Under the pieces are notes generated by a model that saw nothing but the letters and a program-made list of their open reading frames with translations, was not told where the DNA came from and made no database searches. 64,000 bases of DNA from assembly GCA_002835675.1 (NCBI GenBank), contig PIZR01000002.1:1-64000 (forward strand), read 5' to 3'. A program made the position numbers and the translations under genes. Source of the DNA: Bacillus sp. BA3 (GTDB lineage: Bacteria; Bacillota; Bacilli; Bacillales; DSM-1321). Shown here piece by piece: positions 53,220-62,024 of this stretch; position 1 is the first letter of the stretch, and each line of letters opens with the position of its first letter.

Positions 53220-53738
53220 TCAGCTCCCTACTTCTTCTTTTCCGATTGGGATGAATGGGTAACCAATATAACCTTCCCGTACGATTGAATAAAATGGTCC
53301 TATTTCAAGACTGGCTTTGCAATGGTCACATTCTGCAATTTCGGCTTCTTCTGCGATTTCCGACACTTCGAAACATTTCATGCAATATACATACCGCCGT
53401 TTAGGGCCGATAATCACCGTCTGGATCTCAGCTTCAGATAGACCAGCTTCCACCCCGAGCGAGAAGATCATTACGGCATTGTTCCAAGCTGCCGCAATAT
53501 AAAATTGGGTGCCCATCTTTTGTGACAAGATGACTCTCTTAATCTCCTCTTTATCTTCCATTCCATTAATGGAAAGACATTCAACAGGCACTGTTCCTGC
53601 GATTTCAGAAGTGAAACTTTTCGCCTTTTCATATCCGGCTTGATCTGAAATGACGACAAACTTTCTTCGTTCATTCCGAGGAGTAAATTTATTTACTATC
53701 GTAATGGATTTATCAAACAATACTGGACTATTGTACAA
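53220..53738 (-). CDS. DmmA-like subunit with a zinc-ribbon/rubredoxin-like motif
   Basis: 172 residues starting at a TTG behind GGAGG. The C-terminal third has paired cysteines, YCMKCFE and CDHCKA (about 118-143), a C-x2-C...C-x2-C metal site. The N-terminal part is alpha/beta (KFVVISDQAGYEKAKSF). It fits the small DmmA-family protein found between the haem N-demethylase alpha subunit and the reductase, where it probably relays electrons or stabilises the complex. Naming rests on context and my memory of the family. Confidence 0.72.
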   Translation of the reverse strand: MYNSPVLFDKSITIVNKFTPRNERRKFVVISDQAGYEKAKSFTSEIAGTVPVECLSINGMEDKEEIKRVILSQKMGTQFYIAAAWNNAVMIFSLGVEAGLSEAEIQTVIIGPKRRYVYCMKCFEVSEIAEEAEIAECDHCKASLEIGPFYSIVREGYIGYPFIPIGKEEVGS

Positions 53739-53754
53739 GGCCCTATCCTCCTAC

Positions 53755-54741
53755 TTATTGTTTATCTTCGCTTTTTTGTTTTTCATCAATACTCCTCAAA
53801 TATTCGACCGATTGCGAAAGAAACGGGGCAATTCCTTTGTATTCAGCCATAGGTTCCGGAATATCCTGCAGTACGCTATATGTCAGATCAAACCACTCCT
53901 GGCGCATTGTCAAATCCTCCAGCGGCAGGAACTGAGTATTCAATACGAATAGAATGGCGTTGCTACGTGGCATGCGATAAAATTTTTGTTCTTCAACGCG
54001 CAAACGAACAAGTTTACCTGCATTTTCCGGTGTTATTTCAGAGCGCTGCGGTCCCCATACATCCATCGTTTCATAGTTGACATCCCAACGGTCCGCCATC
54101 AGGTTCCAGTTAATGCGTGTCCATGGCTTTCCTGGCTCGATGGATAATAAAAACTTACGAACGCGATCTGCGAGTTCATCACCTTTCCGTGATACGAATG
54201 GAACAGGTGCATGGATCTCATCAAAGGACATGCCTTTATTCCAGTTAGCCGAGAAGAGTGCAGCGTATGAAACTTGCCCCACTTCCAAGTAGAAATTACT
54301 ATCGCGATGAACCATTAAAACAAAATCATTATGGAAATGGCGGCCTATATAATCAAGCGGCTCATTTGGAAGCGTGCTGGCATCGCCATATACGAATGAA
54401 TCGGATTCCCCGAATATGTGGTTCTTGAAAGTCCAGTTGTCACCATCTTTAATGACCTCGAAATGCTCCGGATAGCGATCAGCTGCCATGTCAATCAGCA
54501 TTTCCAATACTTCCCATTGCATTTCCATTGTGTGTGAAAAAGATTGAAACCTTATATGCGGCTGTTCTTGAAGGAGACGACGCTTCGTTTCCACTTGGAG
54601 TTTGTATTCTGGTGTAACTTCAATACAGTTAACGTTTGAGAGTTTTTTCAAGTCGTTTGAATAACGATAGTTACCTGAAGTGAATGGAAATGGGAATGTA
54701 TCTAAATCTGTTGTTTTGAAATCTAAACTTTGTGTAAACAT
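53755..54741 (-). CDS. Haem-dependent oxidative N-demethylase alpha subunit (DUF3445)
   Basis: A 328-residue DUF3445 protein: FTSGNYRYSNDLKKL near the start, the PLDYIGRHFHNDFVLMVHRDSNFYLEVGQVSY block (about 127-158) with conserved His, ANWNKGMSFDEIHAPVP (about 165-181), WTRINWNLMAD and QKFYRMPRSNAILFVLNTQ. Members are haem-containing oxygenases; the Dmm complex turns dimethylamine into methylamine and formaldehyde using O2 and NAD(P)H. It is followed at 16 bases by the DmmA-like gene. The methylated substrate in this organism is not certain. Confidence 0.85.
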   Translation of the reverse strand: MFTQSLDFKTTDLDTFPFPFTSGNYRYSNDLKKLSNVNCIEVTPEYKLQVETKRRLLQEQPHIRFQSFSHTMEMQWEVLEMLIDMAADRYPEHFEVIKDGDNWTFKNHIFGESDSFVYGDASTLPNEPLDYIGRHFHNDFVLMVHRDSNFYLEVGQVSYAALFSANWNKGMSFDEIHAPVPFVSRKGDELADRVRKFLLSIEPGKPWTRINWNLMADRWDVNYETMDVWGPQRSEITPENAGKLVRLRVEEQKFYRMPRSNAILFVLNTQFLPLEDLTMRQEWFDLTYSVLQDIPEPMAEYKGIAPFLSQSVEYLRSIDEKQKSEDKQ

Positions 54742-54788
54742 TGAACAATCTCCTCTCGTTCCCTAGATTCTTTAAAGTGAGTTTTTTT

Positions 54789-56201
54789 CTATTTAGCTTC
54801 CTTTAATTCCACGGATGGACGCTCCATGTCAACTTCATAACGGAAAATGTATTTAGATGAAACATAGTAGGTGACTAAAGCGACAAAGTATGTTGGAATT
54901 CCGGCAGCTGTATAAAGGAAAAAGCCACTTGCTTCAAAAGTCAATGGATTATAGAGTGCCCAGTAAACGGTCGTTCCGATAACCACCGTGAGAACGGCCG
55001 AAGGGTTAATGCCTTTCCAATAGGTATAAGAGCCTTGCGTGTCATACAAATCCCTTATTGAAATGCGTTGGCGCTTTACAAAGAAGTAATCTGCAACGAC
55101 AATCCCGCCGAGAACAGCCATTATAAAAGAGATGACAGCAATGAATGAACCAAAGGCATCGTAGAACGTTGAGCTTAGAAGTAAGAATATAGTCGGTACG
55201 GTTGTACCCATCGCAATCATCCATGACTTTTTCGGGAATACAGTTTTAAAGCTGACAGCTTGTGAGTACATAAGGAATATGGCTGCACCGACATTCCCTA
55301 CCGAAAGTAAAATCAAGCCAATGAAGCCGCCCCAACTTCCTGCGATGGAAAACATCCAGTCAGAAGGATTAAGAGAACCAGTGACTAATGCAGCAAGTGC
55401 CCCAACTAACGCGGCGATACAGACGATGATTCCATAGCTGTAAAATCCCGCTTTAAATGCTCCTCCTTCTGTTTTAGATAAACGGCTGTATTGGCCAAGG
55501 TACGGAAGCCATGAAAAGCCGAGACCGATGTTTAACTCCAGGGCTGTCGCGAATGAACGAGAACTCGTTTCAAATGGCTCAGAAGGAAGTATATGAGCAA
55601 CTTCCGTGAACCCCTGTCCAAACAAGACTATTGCGAGCAGGCCAAACATGAGAACCATAAAAACCGGAACGGCTACAGCGGTATATTTTTGAATCGCTAC
55701 CGGTCCCCTCACCGTTACAAGGAATGCACAGATGAAAAGCAAAATCGAGAAAAACGGCGCTCCCGTTGCTTGGCTTGAGAAAATCGCGGGCATGCCCATC
55801 CAATTAGCCGCCTCTGCTAACGCCTGGCCGGACATAAAAAGCGCGATGGAAATATAGCCGAGAGTTAAAATAAGAAAAACAAAGAAAAAGATATTCGATC
55901 CTAAATACCCAAGTGAACTTCGAAACCCTACAAAAGTGTCTATGCCATAACGCGCAAAATAAAGGGTAATGGGAACTATCAACAGCATAGGGAAGGCATT
56001 ACCGAATAAAATCGCTGCAAGTGACTGCTTCGCGTCAAGCATTGTACCTGTGTATCCACCAGTTAACAGCCCAAAAGATGAGAGGCCAATAACAACTTGA
56101 ACTAAAATTAAATCCCGAAGGTTAAAAATCCGGTCATTTTTACTTGCCGGTAAGAACCCAAAGGCCACATCCTTTGAAATGGAGGAATTCTCTTTGCTCA
56201 C
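54789..56201 (-). CDS. NCS1-family transporter (cytosine/thiamine-precursor permease-like)
   Basis: The GTG at 56201 behind GGGAGA is the better start, giving 470 residues; a TTG at 56216 is possible. Twelve hydrophobic segments with NCS1 style sequences (GFLPASKNDRIFNLRDLILVQ, FGLLTGGYTGTMLDAKQS, PYLGQYSRLSKTEGGAF, VVADYFFVKRQRISIRDLY). NCS1 carriers import nucleobases, hydantoins or related N-compounds by Na+ or H+ symport. As second gene of the N-demethylase operon, it probably imports the methylated nitrogen compound. Confidence 0.88.
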   Translation of the reverse strand: MSKENSSISKDVAFGFLPASKNDRIFNLRDLILVQVVIGLSSFGLLTGGYTGTMLDAKQSLAAILFGNAFPMLLIVPITLYFARYGIDTFVGFRSSLGYLGSNIFFFVFLILTLGYISIALFMSGQALAEAANWMGMPAIFSSQATGAPFFSILLFICAFLVTVRGPVAIQKYTAVAVPVFMVLMFGLLAIVLFGQGFTEVAHILPSEPFETSSRSFATALELNIGLGFSWLPYLGQYSRLSKTEGGAFKAGFYSYGIIVCIAALVGALAALVTGSLNPSDWMFSIAGSWGGFIGLILLSVGNVGAAIFLMYSQAVSFKTVFPKKSWMIAMGTTVPTIFLLLSSTFYDAFGSFIAVISFIMAVLGGIVVADYFFVKRQRISIRDLYDTQGSYTYWKGINPSAVLTVVIGTTVYWALYNPLTFEASGFFLYTAAGIPTYFVALVTYYVSSKYIFRYEVDMERPSVELKEAK

Positions 56202-56283
56202 ACGCTTCTCTCCCAACTATAGAATAGTGATTGTATTACTTGGAATAAGGCTGATATAGTTCTGGGTGATCGAAACAACTACA

Positions 56284-56487
56284 TTAGACAAGTGAATAGA
56301 TTAGGTAAGCGATGATTAAAATCATGAAAAAAATAGAACCTGCCGCATCACTCCATTTCATTTTGTCGATTTTCACGGCTTCTTCCTGCTCATACGCATT
56401 GATCCGCTCATTCAAATCTGAATATAGATTTTTAATAAAGGGATCTTCTGAATTGATATTCTGTTGAAACTGATTCTCTTTATTCAA
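56284..56487 (-). CDS. Small single-span membrane protein, first gene of the N-demethylase operon
   Basis: Start at the TTG at 56487 behind AAAGGAGGG gives 67 residues; an ATG at 56514 precedes this ribosome binding site and is unlikely. A charged coiled-coil-like N-terminus (NLYSDLNERINAYEQEE) leads to one C-terminal membrane helix (AAGSIFFMILIIAYLIYSLV). It is the first gene after the sigma-54 promoter and 82 bases ahead of the NCS1 gene. It may be an accessory of the transporter. No family recognised. Confidence 0.7.
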   Translation of the reverse strand: MNKENQFQQNINSEDPFIKNLYSDLNERINAYEQEEAVKIDKMKWSDAAGSIFFMILIIAYLIYSLV

Positions 56488-56540
56488 AATCGCTTCTCCC
56501 TCCTTTGCAATCATGCTTTCTGGTCCCTTCTCTTTACTTT

Positions 56541-56559
56541 ATTGCAATAACCATGCCAA
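56541..56559 (-). promoter_or_regulatory. Sigma-54 (-24/-12) promoter of the N-demethylase operon
   Basis: TTGGCATGGTTATTGCAAT on the minus strand: GG and GC at the invariant spacing, TTGCA at -12 matching consensus. It lies between the divergent activator gene (56683) and the operon. Confidence 0.87.
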
Positions 56560-56682
56560 TCAGAAAACACTATGCTAACAGGGTTTTCAAAAGGAGGAAT
56601 ATTCATTTTTGAAACTATTGAACAATTGTGAAATTTCTGTAATATAAAACTAGGAAGTTAAATGAAAGGCAGGTAGACATAA

Positions 56683-58518
56683 ATGGATCACTTCACCTCT
56701 GCACTCTTGTCTATTTACGATCAGCTTATTGTGACAGATAAAAATGGCACAATACTGAAATCGACCGGAACAGGGAATACCTTATTCCATACAATCAAAT
56801 CCGCCAATATCGGTGGTTCCATCAAGGATGTTGAACAAGATTTATTTGCTACAAACTTTGCAGAAGAGATAATGGGCAAAAATGAAAAAAGATCCTTCAT
56901 GCAGTCTACATGGCAGGGTCCAGAGCTGCTGATGACGGCATACCCGATTGAATCCGGGGCATGGGTATGGGCTTACAAAGAACTCAAAGATTCTTATCCA
57001 GATACATCAAGGGGGCAATCGGGGCCTTTATTGGAATCGAAGAAGCCATCTTTTCCATTTGTGATCCGCAGTAAACCGATGCTTGATGTTCTGCATAAAA
57101 TGCAAATGGTTTGTGATGTCAGCGCAACAGTCCTATTATTGGGGGAATCCGGTGTAGGAAAGGAAATAGCAGCCAGGGCCATACATAATATGGGTAATAG
57201 AAGTGACGGGCCATTTATACCTGTCAATTGCGGCGCCATCCCGGAAAACCTGATTGAAAGCGAACTGTTCGGATATGTAGAAGGGGCTTTTACCAGCGCT
57301 CGGAAAGACGGCGCCAAGGGAAAATTCACACTTGCCCATAAAGGTATCTTATTCTTGGATGAAGTGGGCGAATTACCGCTTAATGTTCAGGTAAAACTGC
57401 TTCGCGTCCTTCAGGAGCGCATTGTCACGCCAATTGGGAGCACGGCCTCACACCCTGTTGACATTCAAGTGATTGCCGCAACTAATAAATCGCTCGAAAA
57501 AATGGTAAAAAAAGGAGAATTCCGAGAAGACTTATATTATCGTCTTCATGTCGTGCCTATCCATCTTCCGCCGCTTAGGAATCGTGTAGATGAAATCCCT
57601 CACCTGGTTCAGTTTTTTTTACAAAAGTACAATACACTATACAATCGAAAGGTAGCTTTCACACCGGATGCAATCGACTTGCTATGTATCTATCAATGGC
57701 CCGGCAACGTGCGCGAGCTTGAAAATACAGTTGAAAGGCTTGTGATTACTAGCGGAATACCGGAAGTGGATGTTGCGTTGGTTAGAGAGGTGCTTCCTTT
57801 TAAAGGACCCAACAAACCCACTTCACTACCTGTCATCGATTTTCTAATGCCTTTGCAGGAAGCAGTCGACCTTGTGGAGGAACAGCTGATCAATATGGCG
57901 ATGGAACAATACAAATCATTAAAACTAGCGGCAAAGGTATTGGAAGTCAGCCAGCCGACGATGAGCAGGAAATATAAAAAATTACGTAATAAAATTGAAG
58001 AGGCAAGCTTTTCACCAGTGGATAAACGGGCCATTTTAGAAGAACAAATAAACCAGCGGCTTCGATCCATAGCCGTTGTAACCGCAGCTATCATTCCAGC
58101 TGAGGAGGTAATCAGTCTACAAAAAAATATGAACCGGCAAAATTCCTATTCCCAGAAATTAAAACAAAAACTTACCATGATTCAAGAAAAGGAAGGCGTA
58201 ATTGAATGGGTCTTTATATTTATCATGACGGATGATGGACGTCTGATTCACCTCGTTGCCGACAAGGGCTTTGTAATTGAACCGGGGGAAGAATATATGG
58301 GTCCCCCGGAAATGGTTAATGTCGCTTACCAGGCGTTTAATGGTAAAGCGGGTGTTACTCCCATATACGAAGACAGGTACGGTGAGTGGAAAACAAGCTT
58401 TGCGCCAATCATTGATGATGATGGCACTATCGTAGGTATTGTCGGATGTGATTACAGCAAAGCCTATTTCAATTCGGAAATGCAGCGTCTCCGTAAGCAA
58501 CTCAATATACATGTTTGA
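56683..58518 (+). CDS. Sigma-54-dependent activator with a C-terminal sensor-like domain
   Basis: A 611-residue enhancer-binding protein. N-terminal PAS-like sensor (about 1-105). AAA+ core: Walker A GESGVGKE (about 151), ELFGYVEGAFTSARKDG where the usual GAFTGA loop reads GAFTSA, Walker B GILFLDEVGEL and the FREDLYYRLHVVPIHLPPLR block. A Fis-like HTH (about 410-432, LAAKVLEVSQPTMSRKYKKL) is not the end: about 180 residues follow, with VIEWVFIFIMTDDGRLIHLV and SFAPIIDDDGTIVGIVGCDY, resembling a PAS/Cache-type sensor. It is divergent from the N-demethylase operon and likely activates it. Confidence 0.9.
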   Translation: MDHFTSALLSIYDQLIVTDKNGTILKSTGTGNTLFHTIKSANIGGSIKDVEQDLFATNFAEEIMGKNEKRSFMQSTWQGPELLMTAYPIESGAWVWAYKELKDSYPDTSRGQSGPLLESKKPSFPFVIRSKPMLDVLHKMQMVCDVSATVLLLGESGVGKEIAARAIHNMGNRSDGPFIPVNCGAIPENLIESELFGYVEGAFTSARKDGAKGKFTLAHKGILFLDEVGELPLNVQVKLLRVLQERIVTPIGSTASHPVDIQVIAATNKSLEKMVKKGEFREDLYYRLHVVPIHLPPLRNRVDEIPHLVQFFLQKYNTLYNRKVAFTPDAIDLLCIYQWPGNVRELENTVERLVITSGIPEVDVALVREVLPFKGPNKPTSLPVIDFLMPLQEAVDLVEEQLINMAMEQYKSLKLAAKVLEVSQPTMSRKYKKLRNKIEEASFSPVDKRAILEEQINQRLRSIAVVTAAIIPAEEVISLQKNMNRQNSYSQKLKQKLTMIQEKEGVIEWVFIFIMTDDGRLIHLVADKGFVIEPGEEYMGPPEMVNVAYQAFNGKAGVTPIYEDRYGEWKTSFAPIIDDDGTIVGIVGCDYSKAYFNSEMQRLRKQLNIHV

Positions 58519-58578
58519 TTTCGGAATGCAGTCATGCGGTGAGTCTATTAGACCAACTGAATACTAGGGTAAAAAAAG

Positions 58579-58629
58579 AAAAGCTGATTACAGGAGCCGT
58601 CTAGAACGGGCTTCTGCAGTCAGCTTTTT
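58579..58629 (+). terminator. Terminator of the activator gene
   Basis: AAAAGCTGA and TCAGCTTTTT form the outer stem; CAG/CTG and AGCCCGT-like/ACGGGCT pairs form the inner part; a T-run follows, 60 bases past the stop. Confidence 0.8.
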
Positions 58630-58671
58630 CATTATTACCATATACATCATGAACGTTATGGAGGAATTAAA

Positions 58672-58857
58672 ATGGCAGTAACGCCACCCATTTTTCGGTC
58701 TAACTGGTTTTCCCAAATTGACCACGCCTATATAGGCAATTTTATATGTTGTTCTTCCACTAAATATAAACTGTTAAGAGGATTTGGCAGAGCATATGGA
58801 TACTCATTCAATGCTTTAATGGAACAACCCAATGACTTATTCCTATTATACAAATGA
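58672..58857 (+). CDS. Possible small protein, doubtful
   Basis: A 61-codon frame with a good ribosome binding site (GGAGGAATTAAA) before its ATG. The product is not recognised, has no membrane segment and its composition is unremarkable. It follows a terminator and has no clear terminator of its own. It may be real because of the ribosome binding site, or be chance. Confidence 0.3.
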   Translation: MAVTPPIFRSNWFSQIDHAYIGNFICCSSTKYKLLRGFGRAYGYSFNALMEQPNDLFLLYK

Positions 58858-58885
58858 GTGCTCATAAGCCTTATTGCCATGAAAC

Positions 58886-59662
58886 CTATATAACTTTCTC
58901 TTTATTTTCTCTATTTTTCACCAAAAAATAAGCAGTAATCAAGGCTGTAATAGGAATTATCAGGGCTACTCCTGTTCCAGCACAAAATATTGTGATCATT
59001 TCAGCACTGAATATTTTTGAGTTTACTATTTCTCCAATAGAATAGGACAAATCTTTAAACCATATAAGCAATGCCAAATAGCCTCCAAAGAAAGCAAAAA
59101 ATAGTGTATTCGTAGATGTCCCTAAAATATCCCGCCCAATACTCAATCCAAATGTGAATAATTCCTTCTTGCTAATGGATGGATGGTGATGATACATTTC
59201 TCGCATGGGAGATGCAATGGCCATGGCTGTATCGATAATCGCGCCAATAGTACTCATAATAATTACTGAAGCTCCAATTTTAACAAAATCCACCCCAATA
59301 TAAAGGGAAAAGATGCTAAGCTCTTCTATTTCTTCTTCACCGAAACCTTGTATCATCGCATTTTCCGTCACAATGACAATAAAAAAGAGTACAATAACAA
59401 TCGTGATAATAGTAGAAATGAATGCTGTTTTTGTTGTACTGTTCACTTCGTTAATGAAAAATAAATTAATATAACTAATCACCGTACATGCAATCAATGT
59501 TACGATATACGGATCAATATATGGATTAGTCATAAAAATGATGGTGAAAAGTAACACACCAAAGTTTAGGAACAAAGCAAAAAATGAACGTGCCCCTTTT
59601 TTTCCGCCAATCAAGATCATTAATATAAATAGTATAAACGCTAGCAACACTAATACATTCAT
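58886..59662 (-). CDS. YibE/F-family membrane protein (second of pair)
   Basis: A 258-residue YibE/F-like (PF07907) protein with about 7 hydrophobic segments. Family motifs: GGKKGARSFFALFLNFGVLL at the start, STIGAIIDTAMAIASPMREM (about 140-160), FTFGLSIGRDILGTSTNTLFFAFFGGYLALLIWF. It lacks the extracellular N-terminal part that its neighbour has. Its ATG overlaps the stop of that gene (TAATG). Such paired genes probably form a heteromeric membrane complex; function is not known. Confidence 0.85.
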   Translation of the reverse strand: MNVLVLLAFILFILMILIGGKKGARSFFALFLNFGVLLFTIIFMTNPYIDPYIVTLIACTVISYINLFFINEVNSTTKTAFISTIITIVIVLFFIVIVTENAMIQGFGEEEIEELSIFSLYIGVDFVKIGASVIIMSTIGAIIDTAMAIASPMREMYHHHPSISKKELFTFGLSIGRDILGTSTNTLFFAFFGGYLALLIWFKDLSYSIGEIVNSKIFSAEMITIFCAGTGVALIIPITALITAYFLVKNRENKEKVI

Positions 59663-60798
59663 TATCTTTCCCTCTTTCGATTAATGAAAAAAATAGAGAC
59701 ATATAGACCGATCGGGATAGTTAACACGATTCCGATACCACCTGCAAGAGCACGGGCCAATTCCAATGTTAGGTTCATGGAAAGGGTAAATCCCAATGCA
59801 GAATTATTTTTCAAATACAAAATAATCATAGGAATGGAACCACTTATATAGGCAAAAAACAAAATATTTGTCATGGTCCCCATAATGTCTTTTCCAATCT
59901 CTAATCCTGAAGTTTTAAGTGCTTTTACTGATATGTGGTTATTCTTTTCATACAACCCGAAAATCGAAGAAGACATGGTAATGGCTATATCCATTACAGC
60001 TCCTAAAGAACCGATAAATAACCCTGCCAAAAACACCATTTTATAAGGACGAGTGATAAATTGCATCTCTTCATATCGAAGGCCCTTTTCGGAAGTTAAC
60101 CACATAACAAGATAAGCAATGAACAGCGATAAAAAAGTCCCTAACAGTGTCGCAATAACCGCTGCATAGGTTTTTTCATTAAAACCATTAACGAGTAAAA
60201 GGGAAAAGACCGTAAATAGTATGATACTTATACTGCATATCAAAACCAAACCAATGTTTGATGTATTCAAATAAAAATCTAATGCATATGACAATAATAT
60301 GGCATTGACTGCCAAACTAATAATTGAAAGCAGGCCTTGTTTTTTTCCAACGATAAGTAATGTAAAGATAAAAACCCATGCTACAATCAACACAAATTTA
60401 TCCCGTTTTACGTCTTTTATGGTTCCAGTCAACTCTGAATTTCCTTTTGTCTTCGTATCAATCGAAACAAATAAATCATTTCCAACTCGATATTCTTGAT
60501 CATAAGCTCCGGATTTGGAATATTCATTCTTTAAATGAATAAGTTTTCCTTTTTCTTCTCCATTTTGTAATTCGGCTATTATACTCTGGGTAAATAGGCG
60601 ATCTTCATTTTGATACATATCATTCAATTCAGTTGTATTTTCCAGATTTGTTTTGATGACTTTGGCTATTGGGCGTTCATAGAATGAATAATTGTGATGA
60701 ACAAAGAAAACAGACAAGACAAAACAAAGTGCTATGACGGCGTACAAAGAAACATGCTTGTATCCCATTTTTTTAAATTTATTTACGATAACATTCAA
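59662..60798 (-). CDS. YibE/F-family membrane protein (first of pair)
   Basis: 378 residues from a TTG start behind TTGGAGG. A first membrane helix (about 17-37) and an extracytoplasmic domain (about 38-130) precede the YibE/F membrane domain: VGKKQGLLSIISLAVNAILLSYAL, LFIGSLGAVMDIAITMSSSIFGLYE, LKTSGLEIGKDIMGTMTNILFFAYISGSIP. It shares the G-A-x-M/I-D-x-A and G-x-D-I-x-G-T motifs with its partner. A terminator-like hairpin in its leader may attenuate transcription. Confidence 0.87.
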   Translation of the reverse strand: MNVIVNKFKKMGYKHVSLYAVIALCFVLSVFFVHHNYSFYERPIAKVIKTNLENTTELNDMYQNEDRLFTQSIIAELQNGEEKGKLIHLKNEYSKSGAYDQEYRVGNDLFVSIDTKTKGNSELTGTIKDVKRDKFVLIVAWVFIFTLLIVGKKQGLLSIISLAVNAILLSYALDFYLNTSNIGLVLICSISIILFTVFSLLLVNGFNEKTYAAVIATLLGTFLSLFIAYLVMWLTSEKGLRYEEMQFITRPYKMVFLAGLFIGSLGAVMDIAITMSSSIFGLYEKNNHISVKALKTSGLEIGKDIMGTMTNILFFAYISGSIPMIILYLKNNSALGFTLSMNLTLELARALAGGIGIVLTIPIGLYVSIFFINRKRER

Positions 60799-60824
60799 AA
60801 TAAAACCTCCAAATATCGGGTGGG

Positions 60825-60869
60825 CAAAAAAGGCAGGGAGGAGCCAGAATTGACTGACTCCACCCCGCC
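60825..60869 (-). terminator. Terminator-like hairpin in the leader of the YibE/F operon
   Basis: On the minus strand GGCGGGGTGGAG and CTCCTCCCTGCC pair (one G-T and one mismatch) over a 14-base loop and are followed by TTTTTTG, ending 27 bases before the TTG start. It is either the end of an unseen upstream transcript or an attenuator. Confidence 0.7.
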
Positions 60870-60876
60870 TTACTAG

Positions 60877-61292
60877 TATTTGATTTATTTATCTTATCAT
60901 GAATGGATTTGGTTTGCGAAAACAAAGTCCGATTTACCACCTTAACGTCTCCCCAGATAAAACGCTAAGAAGAGATTGAGGTGACATCTCAGGAAAAACA
61001 AGCAGAGATCACATTGCGGATCATGAAGACACCCTTACCAGTAACAATCCGCTGACTCAATACCCATTCACGCATTAATGGACATAGAATTTTACCAGAG
61101 ATGTTTTGTCTTAACTCTTTTGTTGTCTACCCTTTGTTCTCCTTACATATTTACAAACCACCGCTTTGTGTATTATCAAATTAAATATTCTAGCGAGGTT
61201 TATATCTAAATATATAATATTCTCTTGTCACTATTAGGCGTATCGTCAGGAAAATGCGGAATTTTACAACGTTAAGAAAAATACCATTATTA
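60877..61292. other. Intergenic stretch, no gene seen
   Basis: About 415 bases. It should contain the promoter of the YibE/F operon at the left (GATAAGAT near 60890 on the minus strand is a possible -10). A short frame reading SGKTSRDHIADHEDTL near 61000 looks protein-like but is too short to identify. Confidence 0.35.
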
Positions 61293-61333
61293 AAAGCCCA
61301 ATTTCTCACCCTTTAAATTGAGGAATTGGGCTT
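61293..61333. terminator. Bidirectional hairpin after the VOC gene
   Basis: AAGCCCAATTTCTCA and TGAGGAATTGGGCTT pair across about 10 bases; TTTTAATAAT follows on the minus strand, about 105 bases past the stop of the gene ending at 61440. Confidence 0.6.
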
Positions 61334-61439
61334 CTTATAATGAACCTTATGCTGAAAATAAGGATATACTTCAGTTGTTAAATGCTTAACTTGTGATACG
61401 GTTCACCGTACCTCACAGAACTGCGTTTTTTACTCCAAT

Positions 61440-61778
61440 TTAACATAGTACTTCAACATTAAATCCTCCGGGCGCTTCTACGTAGAAAGTATATCTGTGT
61501 AAGTGTTGTGGGAGTTTTACCTTGTATCCATCATCTTTCAACCGCTTATTGATCCTGTTAACTTGTTCTTCATTTTCTTGTATGAATCCAACATGAAATG
61601 TCTTGGGGTATTGTACATCGCTTCCTTTCATTAGAGTCAATATGGAGCCATCATCATCTTTCATTGCAGCGAACCCATCTCCTCGACTTCCTGCACATCT
61701 TAGTCCAAAATATGTTTCTAAAAACTCACGTGAAGCTGTAACATCATTAACAGTTAAATTTAAATGATTGATTTTCAT
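61440..61778 (-). CDS. Glyoxalase/VOC-superfamily protein
   Basis: 112 residues, one VOC unit of two beta-alpha-beta-beta-beta modules. It starts MKINHLNLTVNDVTASREFLETYFGLR, has GFAAMKDDDGSILTLM and ends YTFYVEAPGGFNVEVLC. Metal ligands His5 and the Glu in FNVEVL fit a divalent-metal site. Such small proteins are dioxygenases, isomerases or antibiotic-binding proteins. RBS GGGGGGAAGT. Monocistronic; substrate unknown. Confidence 0.88.
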   Translation of the reverse strand: MKINHLNLTVNDVTASREFLETYFGLRCAGSRGDGFAAMKDDDGSILTLMKGSDVQYPKTFHVGFIQENEEQVNRINKRLKDDGYKVKLPQHLHRYTFYVEAPGGFNVEVLC

Positions 61779-61978
61779 TACTTCCCCCCTATTCTAATTT
61801 ATTGTTTTTCTTTTCCATTTCCATCTGGTAAGAAACTTAATTTTCAAATGCTTAACTGCCCTTAGCGACATAAGAAAAGCGACCTCTTTTGTAAGATATT
61901 CCCTCTACTTCGTCACAATGTCAGTATTTCCCTTCCGATTCTGTAAATAAGCATCACATTGACCGCTACCGCAAGATT

Positions 61979-62012
61979 TAAAAAGGCCAACCAGTAAAAA
62001 CTGGCTAGCCTT
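61979..62012 (-). terminator. Terminator of the permease operon
   Basis: GGCTAGCCAGT-tttt-ACTGGTTGGCC followed by TTTTT on the minus strand, 13 bases past the permease stop. Confidence 0.9.
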
Positions 62013-62024
62013 CGATCAACTCAA

